A DNA stretch of 5,623 nucleotides from Petrotoga sp. UBA5851 (GTDB lineage: Bacteria > Thermotogota > Thermotogae > Petrotogales > Petrotogaceae), in NCBI GenBank assembly GCA_002431635.1, contig DJGH01000063.1, positions 1-5,623 on the forward strand, written 5' to 3'. The notes below the pieces were generated by a model, which saw only the letters and a list, made by a program, of their open reading frames with translations, was not told the DNA's origin and did no database searches. Of the stretch, positions 1 through 5,246 are shown piece by piece; positions within the stretch are counted from its first letter, which is position 1, and the number at the start of each line of letters is the position of its first letter. The translations under genes were made by a program, and so were the position numbers.

Positions 1-207
1 TTACTTGTTCCTTTAGCCACTAAGTAACTTTTAGATTAAACAGAACAAAAAAACTATCTTGAACCTTTTTCAATAAAAGATTTGCTTAACGAACTGGAAT
101 CAACTGATCGGATTATATCGCCGTAGTCTTTATTAACTCAGTTTGGAAACCTTACAATTCAAAATCTTTCTTTTGCCTATGGTAGAAAAAATTCCTATGC
201 AAATAAG
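1..207. other. No supported gene; possible decayed gene tail
   Basis: I see no intact gene with a ribosome binding site on either strand here. In plus frame 1 the window opens with eight sense codons ending in a stop at 25-27, then another stop at 37-39, then an open stretch from 40 to a stop at 124-126. Its translation contains the segment SIKDLLNELES, which looks protein-like but has no start codon. It could be the eroded 3' end of a gene lying left of the window, or chance. The 143-559 plus-strand open frame that begins nearby runs antisense through the terminator, the small ORF and the dtd end, and I treat it as a shadow. Confidence 0.4.
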
Positions 208-236
208 AAACCGGCTAAGTTACTTAGCCGGTTTTT
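208..236. terminator. Bidirectional intrinsic terminator closing the rel-dtd operon
   Basis: A perfect 12-bp stem (208-219 AAACCGGCTAAG pairing with 223-234) has a 3-nt TTA loop. On the plus strand the stem runs into TTTTT at 232-236. On the minus strand the descending arm continues as TTTCTTATTT, which is moderately U-rich. It starts 16 bp beyond the stop of the last minus-strand ORF (251), so its main job is probably to end the rel-dtd-small ORF transcript. It may also stop plus-strand transcription entering from the left edge. Confidence 0.85.
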
Positions 237-250
237 ACAATAATATAATT

Positions 251-445
251 TTATGCTCTGACGAACTTTTTACTTCCATCCTGAAATTTAAACTTAACAA
301 CTATACCTTTTTGTGGTTTTTCCTGACCATTGAAAATTTTGAAAACATTGGTTTGATTTATCCCATTCTCCAAAGCTTCTGCAGAGATATGCGCCTCAAA
401 AGGCTCCTGCGAATATATAAATACTGTGACTTCTGTCTCCTGCAT
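251..445 (-). CDS. Small hypothetical protein, 64 aa, third gene of rel-dtd operon
   Basis: I do not recognise this protein. It is supported as a gene by a textbook Shine-Dalgarno (AAAGGAGGT) 7 nt before its ATG, by lying 38 bp behind dtd on the same strand, and by a terminator 16 bp after its stop. It has no signal peptide or membrane segment, so it is likely cytoplasmic. The first 30 residues are acidic and the last 25 are basic (QKGIVVKFKFQDGSKKFVR). The alternating pattern in TEVTVFIY and GIVVKFKF suggests beta strands at both ends around a short helix, as in a compact nucleic-acid- or protein-binding domain, but this is inference from composition only. No cysteines or metal-binding motif are visible. 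Its position suggests co-expression with the stringent-response enzyme. Confidence 0.8.
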   Translation of the reverse strand: MQETEVTVFIYSQEPFEAHISAEALENGINQTNVFKIFNGQEKPQKGIVVKFKFQDGSKKFVRA

Positions 446-462
446 AAGAAAAACCTCCTTTT

Positions 463-479
463 AATCCGTTTTACGGATT
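463..479 (-). promoter_or_regulatory. Short hairpin abutting the ribosome binding site of the 64-aa ORF
   Basis: A perfect 7-bp inverted repeat (AATCCGT / ACGGATT) with a 3-nt loop lies between dtd and the small ORF. Read on the minus strand, its 3' arm is immediately followed by AAAAGGAGGT. There is no U-tract, so it is not an intrinsic terminator. It could be an RNA-processing or stability element, or could affect access to the Shine-Dalgarno. Confidence 0.45.
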
Positions 480-482
480 CAT

Positions 483-488
483 ATTATA
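483..488 (-). promoter_or_regulatory. Possible internal -10 box before the 64-aa ORF
   Basis: A consensus TATAAT on the minus strand overlaps the last codons of dtd. No convincing -35 is present (the best is TTATCT at 18-bp spacing) and the region is AT-rich, so this may be chance. If real, the start point would fall inside the 463-479 hairpin and would uncouple the small ORF from rel-dtd. Confidence 0.2.
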
Positions 489-936
489 TAACCTTTGAAG
501 AATCCAAGATAAATGTGACCGGACCCTCATTTACAAGACTTACCTTCATTACAGCCTGAAAAACCCCTGTAGCAACCTTGAGATTGGTTTTGGAAGTTAA
601 AATTTTCAGAAATTCCTCATAATCTTTTTTGGCCTTTTCCGGTACTGCACTTTCAGAAAAAGAGGGTCTACGCCCTTTTCTGCAGTCACCGTATAATGTA
701 AACTGTGATATCACAAGAAGTTCACCCGAAATATCAGTAACAGATAAGTTCATCTTCTCTTGATCATCTTCAAATATTCTCAGATTGAGAAGCTTATCCG
801 CCATCCATTCAAAGTCCTCCTTTTTATCAGCATCCCTGAAAGCTGCCAGAATCATTAAACCCTTATCTATTGAACCCTTTGTTATATTATCCACATCAAC
901 CTGTGCATGACTAACTCTTTGTACTACACACCTCAA
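484..936 (-). CDS. dtd: D-aminoacyl-tRNA deacylase (Dtd)
   Basis: This enzyme hydrolyses the ester bond of D-aminoacyl-tRNAs (classically D-Tyr-tRNA) in the cytoplasm, recycling tRNA and keeping D-amino acids and mischarged glycine out of proteins. The 150-aa product is full length for the DTD1 family. It opens with the family N-terminus (MRCVVQRV), has NLRIFEDD near 51-58 and the active-site motif SQFTLYGD at 77-84 with the conserved Thr80. RKGRRPSF follows, and then the second signature NEGPVTF at 136-142, which carries the Gly-cisPro pair used for chirality selection. The start is TTG at 936-934: no ATG fits, the conserved N-terminus begins exactly there, and AAGGAG lies 9 nt upstream. The gene begins 13 bp after the rel stop, so the two are co-transcribed and probably translationally coupled. 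Rel-dtd adjacency is known in other bacteria, including Bacillus. Confidence 0.97.
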   Translation of the reverse strand: MRCVVQRVSHAQVDVDNITKGSIDKGLMILAAFRDADKKEDFEWMADKLLNLRIFEDDQEKMNLSVTDISGELLVISQFTLYGDCRKGRRPSFSESAVPEKAKKDYEEFLKILTSKTNLKVATGVFQAVMKVSLVNEGPVTFILDSSKVI

Positions 937-945
937 AATATATCA

Positions 946-951
946 CTCCTT
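946..951 (-). promoter_or_regulatory. Ribosome binding site of dtd, overlapping the rel stop codon
   Basis: Minus-strand AAGGAG lies 9 nt before the TTG start of dtd. The rel stop codon TAA (952-950) runs directly into it (TAAGGAG), so a ribosome ending on rel sits on the dtd initiation site. This supports the TTG start and suggests translational coupling. Confidence 0.8.
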
Positions 952-3076
952 ATGAACGTCTTACTCCGCTCACTCCGTTTACCTCTGAAATCTTTTGTAT
1001 GACTCTAGTCAGATGTTCTACATTATTTACTTTTACTCTCATCTTAGTCATAAGACTATTAAGCTGCCTTTCCATCTCGTACATCTCTATCGAAGCTCTT
1101 TCAGCGGTTATAACACTTCTTATGGAATTCATAACTTCCTTGCTTTTCATCTCAATATTCAATGTTGCTGTAAAAATATAGCTATCGTAGGAGTTCCATG
1201 AAACCTTTACAACTTTTTCATCCGATACATCTCTTATTATCTTACAGTTTTTTCTGTGTATTCCTATCCCACGCCTGCTCAGAACACCTATAATCTCATC
1301 ACCTGGCACTGGCATACAACACTTGGCATAATAACTTTCTACCCCATCCATTCCCTGAATTAATACTGTTGGTTTGGAAGAAGAACTTTTACTTTTTATA
1401 GAAGACTGTTTTTTATCTTCTGTACCTATCACATAATTCTTTATAGTGACATAGTTGACATCATCCAACGAAAGCTTGGCATATAGATCCTCATCGTTTT
1501 TAATGTTAAACTTAAGATAAAAAGCGCTCTCCTTAAGCTTTAAGAGTACATCTTCTATTGAAAACCCAAGTTTTTTAGCTATTTCCCTAAACTTATCCTT
1601 TCCCTGCTCTATTAAAAGCTGTTCATTTTTCTGTCTGTAATACTTCTTGATTTTACTCTTTGTTCTTGCAGACCTAGCATACTTAAGCCAGTCCATGCTT
1701 GGTCCCTGAAAGTTTCTATTGATTATTATCTCGACGACATCACCATTTTGAAGCTTATGAGAAATAGGAACAATCTTACCGTTAATTTTTGATCCGGCAA
1801 AATGATTGCCGACATCGGTATGTATTGCATAAGCAAAATCTATAGGAGTAGCATCTTTTGGCAAATGTATGATCTCGCCATGGGGAGTAAAGACGAAGGT
1901 CTCGGCAGTATCAAGCTCAGATTCAATTTCATTAAGGTCAAAAGCAGATTGGGCAATATCCTTATGCAGCTCCATAAGGTTTTGAAGGAACTTAATTTTT
2001 TCATGTCCTACCCCCATCTTATATGCCCAATGCGCAGCAAGACCGTATTCCGCCTCCTGATGCATCTGCCAATCTCGTATCTGTATTTCAAGAGGTTCAC
2101 CTTTGTTTGTAATCACTGTAGTATGGAGCGACTTATATCCATTGAGCTTAGGCGTCGCAATATAATCTTTAATTCTGCCAGGTATCGGCGGCCACAGAGA
2201 GTGTACAATTCCCAACGATGCATAACACTGGTTCTGATTTTCAGTAATAATTCTCAAGGCTATGAAGTCATAAATTTCATCAAAGCTTTTTCCTTTACGA
2301 ACCATCTTATCCCAGATACTGTAAATATGTTTAGAACGTCCATAAACCTTTGCGGTAATATTATGCTTGGTAAGCTCAGCATTTAATAAGTTTGAATACT
2401 CTTCAATACTCTTCTGTCTGTCAGAAAGCTTATTATCAACACGCACCTTTAACTCGTTATATGAGTCCGGATATAGATAGAAAAAAGATAAATCCTCAAG
2501 TTCAGCTTTTATGGTATGAATTCCTAAACGATGCGCAATTGGAGCATAAATCTTAAGAGTTTCCTGCGCTTTACTTGTCTGCTGAGCATGAGATGTATAT
2601 GCAAGGGTACGCATATTATGAAGCCTGTCCGAAAGCTTGACAATTATAACTCTAAGATCAGTTGACATAGCTAAAAGCATCTTCCTTAGGGTCTCTATCT
2701 TTTCTATAGATTTAGTATCAGCCTTGGAAAGCTTTTCATTAAGCTTAAGATTACTGATTTTTGTTACCCCATCAACTATACGAGCAACATCATTTCCAAA
2801 TTTTTCTCTTATTACATCAATAGGAACTCCGCAATCCTCACATACATCGTGTAAGAGCCCTGAAGCAATGGTATCAACATCCATATTAAACTTTGCCAAA
2901 ATACGACCTACTTCTTTAGGATGCTCAAAAAAAGGTTCTCCGGAGGCTCTCATCTGCCCCTGATGGGAACTCTGAGCAAGATTATAGGCAGTAATTATTT
3001 TAGCCGCTTCATCAGCAGTCAATTCACGTTTAAATATACTTTGTATTTCACGAAGGTACTCCTGCGCCTGCTCCAT
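950..3076 (-). CDS. rel: Bifunctional (p)ppGpp synthetase/hydrolase, RelA/SpoT family
   Basis: Long RSH enzyme that makes and degrades the alarmone (p)ppGpp and sets the stringent response on the ribosome. The 708 aa are full length. The N-terminal HD hydrolase domain (about 30-200) keeps the metal and catalytic residues: His52 in EHP, His76-Asp77, Glu80-Asp81, and Asp150 in LSDRLHNM. The synthetase domain (about 220-355) has YGRSKHIYSIW, the RIKD motif at 301-304 (the RxKD form typical of bifunctional enzymes, not the ExDD of RelA-only synthetases), the G-loop YIATPKLNGYKSLHT, and EIQIRD with Glu330. A TGS domain (about 392-452) follows, then a Ser/Lys-rich linker (551-570), a Cys-Cys...His...Cys zinc-finger-like element (586-611) and a C-terminal ACT domain (about 633-706). 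The ATG is preceded by GAGAGGTG. It is the first gene of the operon with dtd. An unusual point is the two cysteines flanking the catalytic ED (Cys79, Cys82). Confidence 0.97.
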   Translation of the reverse strand: MEQAQEYLREIQSIFKRELTADEAAKIITAYNLAQSSHQGQMRASGEPFFEHPKEVGRILAKFNMDVDTIASGLLHDVCEDCGVPIDVIREKFGNDVARIVDGVTKISNLKLNEKLSKADTKSIEKIETLRKMLLAMSTDLRVIIVKLSDRLHNMRTLAYTSHAQQTSKAQETLKIYAPIAHRLGIHTIKAELEDLSFFYLYPDSYNELKVRVDNKLSDRQKSIEEYSNLLNAELTKHNITAKVYGRSKHIYSIWDKMVRKGKSFDEIYDFIALRIITENQNQCYASLGIVHSLWPPIPGRIKDYIATPKLNGYKSLHTTVITNKGEPLEIQIRDWQMHQEAEYGLAAHWAYKMGVGHEKIKFLQNLMELHKDIAQSAFDLNEIESELDTAETFVFTPHGEIIHLPKDATPIDFAYAIHTDVGNHFAGSKINGKIVPISHKLQNGDVVEIIINRNFQGPSMDWLKYARSARTKSKIKKYYRQKNEQLLIEQGKDKFREIAKKLGFSIEDVLLKLKESAFYLKFNIKNDEDLYAKLSLDDVNYVTIKNYVIGTEDKKQSSIKSKSSSSKPTVLIQGMDGVESYYAKCCMPVPGDEIIGVLSRRGIGIHRKNCKIIRDVSDEKVVKVSWNSYDSYIFTATLNIEMKSKEVMNSIRSVITAERASIEMYEMERQLNSLMTKMRVKVNNVEHLTRVIQKISEVNGVSGVRRS

Positions 3077-3096
3077 TTTTTCACCTCTCTTTACAA

Positions 3097-3105
3097 ATTA
3101 TATCA
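3097..3105 (-). promoter_or_regulatory. Extended -10 promoter candidate for rel
   Basis: Minus strand TGATATAAT is a consensus extended -10 (TG-n-TATAAT) ending 20 bp before the rel ATG. No recognisable -35 is found at 16-18 bp. The predicted start near 3090 would leave a leader of about 14 nt that still contains the GAGAGGTG Shine-Dalgarno. A second minus-strand TATAAT at 3157-3152, inside the palindrome, is an alternative with a longer leader. Confidence 0.5.
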
Positions 3106-3147
3106 TAACTTTATTTTTACTTCTATACTTATACATCTGGGCAGGTT

Positions 3148-3175
3148 TTATATTATATCGTATGATATAATATAA
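3148..3175. repeat. 28-bp inverted repeat in divergent intergenic region, operator candidate
   Basis: Two perfectly complementary 12-nt arms, TTATATTATATC (3148-3159) and GATATAATATAA (3164-3175), flank a GTAT spacer. The element lies between the divergent rel and exported-protein genes. It creates a TATAAT on each strand, with an extended TG-n-TATAAT only on the plus strand. This fits a dimeric repressor operator laid over promoter cores. No U-tract follows on either strand, which argues against a terminator. Which regulator would bind is unknown, and no regulator gene is present in the window. Confidence 0.55.
3163..3171 (+). promoter_or_regulatory. Extended -10 promoter candidate, plus strand, distal
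   Basis: TGATATAAT, the same extended -10 as before rel and the ferritin-like gene, lies in the right half of the 28-bp inverted repeat. There is no good -35. The predicted start near 3178 would give a leader of about 88 nt to the exported-protein gene. Activity would be blocked if a protein occupied the palindrome. Confidence 0.4.
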
Positions 3176-3193
3176 GTCGTTCAAGTATTGTAT

Positions 3194-3207
3194 AATTTGC
3201 TCAAATT
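3194..3207. repeat. 14-bp inverted repeat AATTTG-CT-CAAATT
   Basis: A perfect 6-bp dyad with a 2-bp spacer lies downstream of the larger palindrome and touches the -35 region of the proximal plus-strand promoter (3206-3235). It is placed like an operator but short enough to arise by chance in AT-rich DNA. A TATAAT at 3191-3196 overlaps its left edge. Confidence 0.3.
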
Positions 3208-3235
3208 GCTATATACTCTTGTTATGTGGTAAAAT
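3206..3235 (+). promoter_or_regulatory. Proximal promoter candidate for the exported protein-ahcY operon
   Basis: TTGCTA (3206-3211, four of six matches to TTGACA) is followed after 18 bp by TAAAAT (3230-3235), with an extended TG at 3227-3228. The predicted start near 3242 gives a leader of about 24 nt containing GGGAGGTG. It is the best-formed -35/-10 pair in this intergenic region. Confidence 0.5.
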
Positions 3236-3265
3236 TATTCTATACATAATGGGAGGTGTTCATGG

Positions 3266-3826
3266 ATGAAAAAGTTCTTTGTTATGTTATCAGTTTTACT
3301 GATTTTTGCATCTTCAGTATTGGCAAAAGATATTAGCTTTGATAAGACCAACTATGGTGGGACTGTTCTGATATGGCCTATCGGGGTAATTTATACAGGA
3401 GTATCCGGATACTATAGAATGGGTACCGATCTTAACATAAATATTATGGATCATACTTCTCCTATAGTAGTAGCAGGACCAAGTTTTGACGCAGGTTTCT
3501 GGGCATTGGGAGGATATAGCTCATTTTATCTGGGTCTGGGTGTTTCAGGAGAGGTTCTTTTCCCACTAAAAAACTTTAAAGTAAGTTACTTCGGCTATGA
3601 CTGGTATCCGACACCGGCTCTTGATATTACTGCAAATTATTATTTAAGTGGTTTTCCGTATACAGATTCAAGCTTTATTTGGAGACCTCTTGCTGATTTA
3701 GGCCTTGCCATTTCAGTTAATCCGCACATTACGGTTATGTCTGACTATGAAAAGGGAAATTCCGGCCTTTCATTGGATTTTTGGCTATTCCCTTTAATGG
3801 TTGGTCTCAGCTATTGGCAGAATTAA
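3266..3826 (+). CDS. Exported aromatic-rich protein, possible small outer-membrane beta-barrel
   Basis: I do not recognise a named family. The 186-aa product begins with a clear Sec signal peptide: Lys2-Lys3, a hydrophobic core from about 4 to 16, and a signal peptidase I site after VLA (Ala20). There is no lipobox cysteine, so it is not a lipoprotein. The mature 166 residues are rich in Gly, Tyr, Phe and Trp and show alternating stretches such as FYLGLGVSGEVLF, ITANYYL and LADLGLAISV, ending in GLSYWQN. That composition and size suggest an eight-stranded outer-membrane barrel or another all-beta surface protein; this is inference. The start ATG at 3266 has GGGAGGTG 7 nt upstream; the ATG at 3262 is out of frame. 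The gene precedes ahcY by 31 bp and probably shares its transcript, though a functional link is not obvious. Confidence 0.85.
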   Translation: MKKFFVMLSVLLIFASSVLAKDISFDKTNYGGTVLIWPIGVIYTGVSGYYRMGTDLNINIMDHTSPIVVAGPSFDAGFWALGGYSSFYLGLGVSGEVLFPLKNFKVSYFGYDWYPTPALDITANYYLSGFPYTDSSFIWRPLADLGLAISVNPHITVMSDYEKGNSGLSLDFWLFPLMVGLSYWQN

Positions 3827-3845
3827 AAAGAAACAATTATTTTTT

Positions 3846-3852
3846 GGGAGGT
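3846..3852 (+). promoter_or_regulatory. Ribosome binding site that sets the ahcY start
   Basis: GGGAGGT is followed by two consecutive ATGs (3855 and 3858). The second has the better spacing, 6 nt from GGAGG. The upstream in-frame ATG at 3801 lies inside the preceding gene and has no such site, so a longer 425-aa reading is unlikely. Confidence 0.8.
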
Positions 3853-3857
3853 ACATG

Positions 3858-5078
3858 ATGGACGTTATCCTTGGAAGACAAAAGATCAAATGGGTAGAAA
3901 AGCACATGAGGATAGTAAACTTTTTGAGAGATTCATACAAAGACAGTCAACCTTTTAAAGATGTAAATGTCTCTATGGCAATACACCTTGAAGCCAAAAC
4001 GGCCTATCTTTCAATTGTAATGAAAGAACTTGGAGCCAATGTTTTCATTACCGGAAGCAATCCACTTACTACACAGCCGGATGTTGTAATGGCCTTGAAG
4101 GAGTACGGCATAAATGTGTTTGCAGAAAAAACACTTGATGAGACGATCTATTGGAAAAATATTGATAGAGTGCTTTCGGCAAAACCGAATATTATAATAG
4201 ATGATGGCGCAGATTTAGGAATACGTTTTTTTGAGAACTATCCTTCAGATCTTAAAAACTTATGGGGAATCTGTGAAGAAACAACTACCGGAGTAAAAAG
4301 ATACAATTCTTTACGGAAATGTGGGAAACTTCCTGTTCCGGTAATAGCGGTAAACGATTCATATATGAAGTATCTTTTTGATAATAGATATGGTACCGGT
4401 CAATCAACCTGGGATGGAATAATGAGAAGCACAAATCTTACAATTGTAGGCAAAACCGTAGTTATAGGCGGTTATGGATGGTGCGGAAAGGGTATTGCTA
4501 TGCGTGCAAAGGGCTTGGGAGGCAATGTAATAGTAACAGAAGTTGATCAGATAAAAGCAATAGAAGCACTTATGGACGGGTTCAGAGTAATGCCTATGGA
4601 TGAAGCGTGTTTGCTTGGAGACATCTTTATTACAGCTACAGGTAATATTGATATTATAACCGAAAACCATTTTCTAAAAATGAAAGATGGCGTTCTTCTT
4701 GCCAATGCAGGCCATTTTGATGTTGAGGTAAAGGTTGCTGATTTGAAAAAGATATCGGAATCTATCACAGAAGTTCGTCCGGGAGTGGAAGAATGTGTTC
4801 TGAAAAACGGACACTCGGTTTTCCTTCTTGGAAAAGGTAGACTTGTAAATCTTGTTAATGCTGACGGACATCCGGTAGAGATAATGGATCAATCTTTTGC
4901 ATTACAACTTGAAGGTGCCAGATATATTCTAAATAATCACTCCACTATGCCTAAAAATGTTTCTCCAATACCTTATGACATTGATATTAAGCTTGCTTCA
5001 ATAAAACTAGCATCTTTGGGCGTAAAAATAGACTCTCTTTCCCAGGAGCAGAAAGAATATATGCAAAGCTGGAAATGA
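3858..5078 (+). CDS. ahcY: Adenosylhomocysteinase (SAH hydrolase), short archaeal/Thermotoga-type
   Basis: Cytoplasmic NAD-dependent enzyme that reversibly splits S-adenosylhomocysteine into adenosine and homocysteine, relieving product inhibition of methyltransferases and feeding the methionine cycle. From the ATG at 3858 the product is 406 aa. Visible signatures are His43 in IHLEAKTAYL, DDGADL at 115-120, EETTTG at 140-145, VNDSYMKYLFDNRYG with Lys171, Asp175 and Asn176, the Rossmann loop GGYGWCGKG at 204-212, NAGHFD with His286, and GRLVN plus DGHP at 328-339. The protein lacks the insertion and C-terminal Lys/Tyr tail of long eukaryotic and proteobacterial forms, and ends in an EQKEYMQSW tail like the Thermotoga and archaeal enzymes. 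The usual Cys in the DN-YG-C segment is Thr180. A relative in Methanocaldococcus prefers S-inosylhomocysteine, so exact substrate is less certain than fold. It sits 31 bp behind the exported-protein gene. Confidence 0.95.
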   Translation: MDVILGRQKIKWVEKHMRIVNFLRDSYKDSQPFKDVNVSMAIHLEAKTAYLSIVMKELGANVFITGSNPLTTQPDVVMALKEYGINVFAEKTLDETIYWKNIDRVLSAKPNIIIDDGADLGIRFFENYPSDLKNLWGICEETTTGVKRYNSLRKCGKLPVPVIAVNDSYMKYLFDNRYGTGQSTWDGIMRSTNLTIVGKTVVIGGYGWCGKGIAMRAKGLGGNVIVTEVDQIKAIEALMDGFRVMPMDEACLLGDIFITATGNIDIITENHFLKMKDGVLLANAGHFDVEVKVADLKKISESITEVRPGVEECVLKNGHSVFLLGKGRLVNLVNADGHPVEIMDQSFALQLEGARYILNNHSTMPKNVSPIPYDIDIKLASIKLASLGVKIDSLSQEQKEYMQSWK

Positions 5079-5123
5079 CTAGAAATATGACTTTTATCAC
5101 TTTTTTAATTAGTTCGGATATAG

Positions 5124-5129
5124 TATAAT
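5124..5129 (+). promoter_or_regulatory. Isolated TATAAT box downstream of ahcY
   Basis: A consensus -10 hexamer lies 45 bp after the ahcY stop, with no extended TG and only a T-run at the -35 position. Transcription from it would start near 5136 and end at the 5170-5193 terminator, giving an RNA of about 58 nt with a small hairpin (CTAC-TGA-GTAG at 5140-5150). This is a weak candidate for a small RNA; chance in AT-rich DNA is equally possible. Confidence 0.2.
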
Positions 5130-5169
5130 CTTTACGACACTACTGAGTAGAGCCCCTAGTATTTTTTCT

Positions 5170-5193
5170 AACGTCCCTTGTGGACGTTTTTTT
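5170..5193 (+). terminator. Intrinsic terminator after ahcY
   Basis: A perfect 7-bp stem (AACGTCC / GGACGTT) with a CTTGT loop runs into seven T residues (5187-5193), with further T-rich sequence after. It ends the exported protein-ahcY transcript about 90 nt past the stop codon. A weaker upstream element (ACTA 5139-5142 pairing with TAGT 5157-5160, then TTTTTT) may act as a first tandem terminator. Confidence 0.9.
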
Positions 5194-5198
5194 ATTTT

Positions 5199-5226
5199 TA
5201 TTAATTAATGATATAATTTATTAATA
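5199..5226. repeat. Inverted repeat flanking the ferritin-gene -10 box
   Basis: TATTAAT (5199-5205) and ATTAATA (5220-5226) form a 7-bp inverted repeat with a 14-bp spacer centred beside the -10 hexamer. The core TTATTAAT is also a direct repeat with starts exactly 20 bp apart, about two helical turns. It is placed like paired half-sites for a repressor. The low complexity makes chance plausible. Confidence 0.25.
5209..5217 (+). promoter_or_regulatory. Extended -10 promoter for the ferritin-like gene
   Basis: TGATATAAT is a consensus extended -10. Only the terminator T-run lies at the -35 position, so recognition would rely on the TG extension. The start near 5224 leaves a leader of about 23 nt that includes GGGAGGG. 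The gene therefore has its own promoter behind the ahcY terminator. Confidence 0.6.
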
Positions 5227-5246
5227 CAGATCAGGGAGGGAATAAA

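Noticed and set aside
20..227. 11-nt match: CTAAGTAACTT at 20-30 is the reverse complement of 217-227
   Set aside because: Part of the second copy is the terminator loop and stem, the match is short and AT-rich, and no other repeat structure or mobile-element end accompanies it.
143..559. 138-codon plus-strand open frame
   Set aside because: It lies antisense to the terminator, the 64-aa ORF and the dtd 3' end, has no ribosome binding site, and its translation is low-complexity Leu/Phe/Ile-rich as expected of a shadow.
1802..2386. 194-codon plus-strand open frame inside rel
   Set aside because: Antisense to the conserved synthetase domain of Rel, with no Shine-Dalgarno or known motif; codon constraint of the sense gene explains it.
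3177..3265. SAM or SAH riboswitch upstream of the ahcY operon
   Set aside because: Only two short inverted repeats and promoter-like boxes are visible, with no multi-helix aptamer or terminator/antiterminator pair; the 31-bp gap before ahcY itself is too short.
3801..3857. N-terminal extension of AhcY from the ATG at 3801
   Set aside because: It overlaps the end of the preceding gene, lacks a ribosome binding site, and the GGGAGGT at 3846-3852 with the homologous N-terminus supports the start at 3858.
4404..4892. Minus-strand open frames of 72-88 codons within ahcY
   Set aside because: All are antisense to the NAD-binding and C-terminal parts of AhcY, lack ribosome binding sites and show no recognisable motif.
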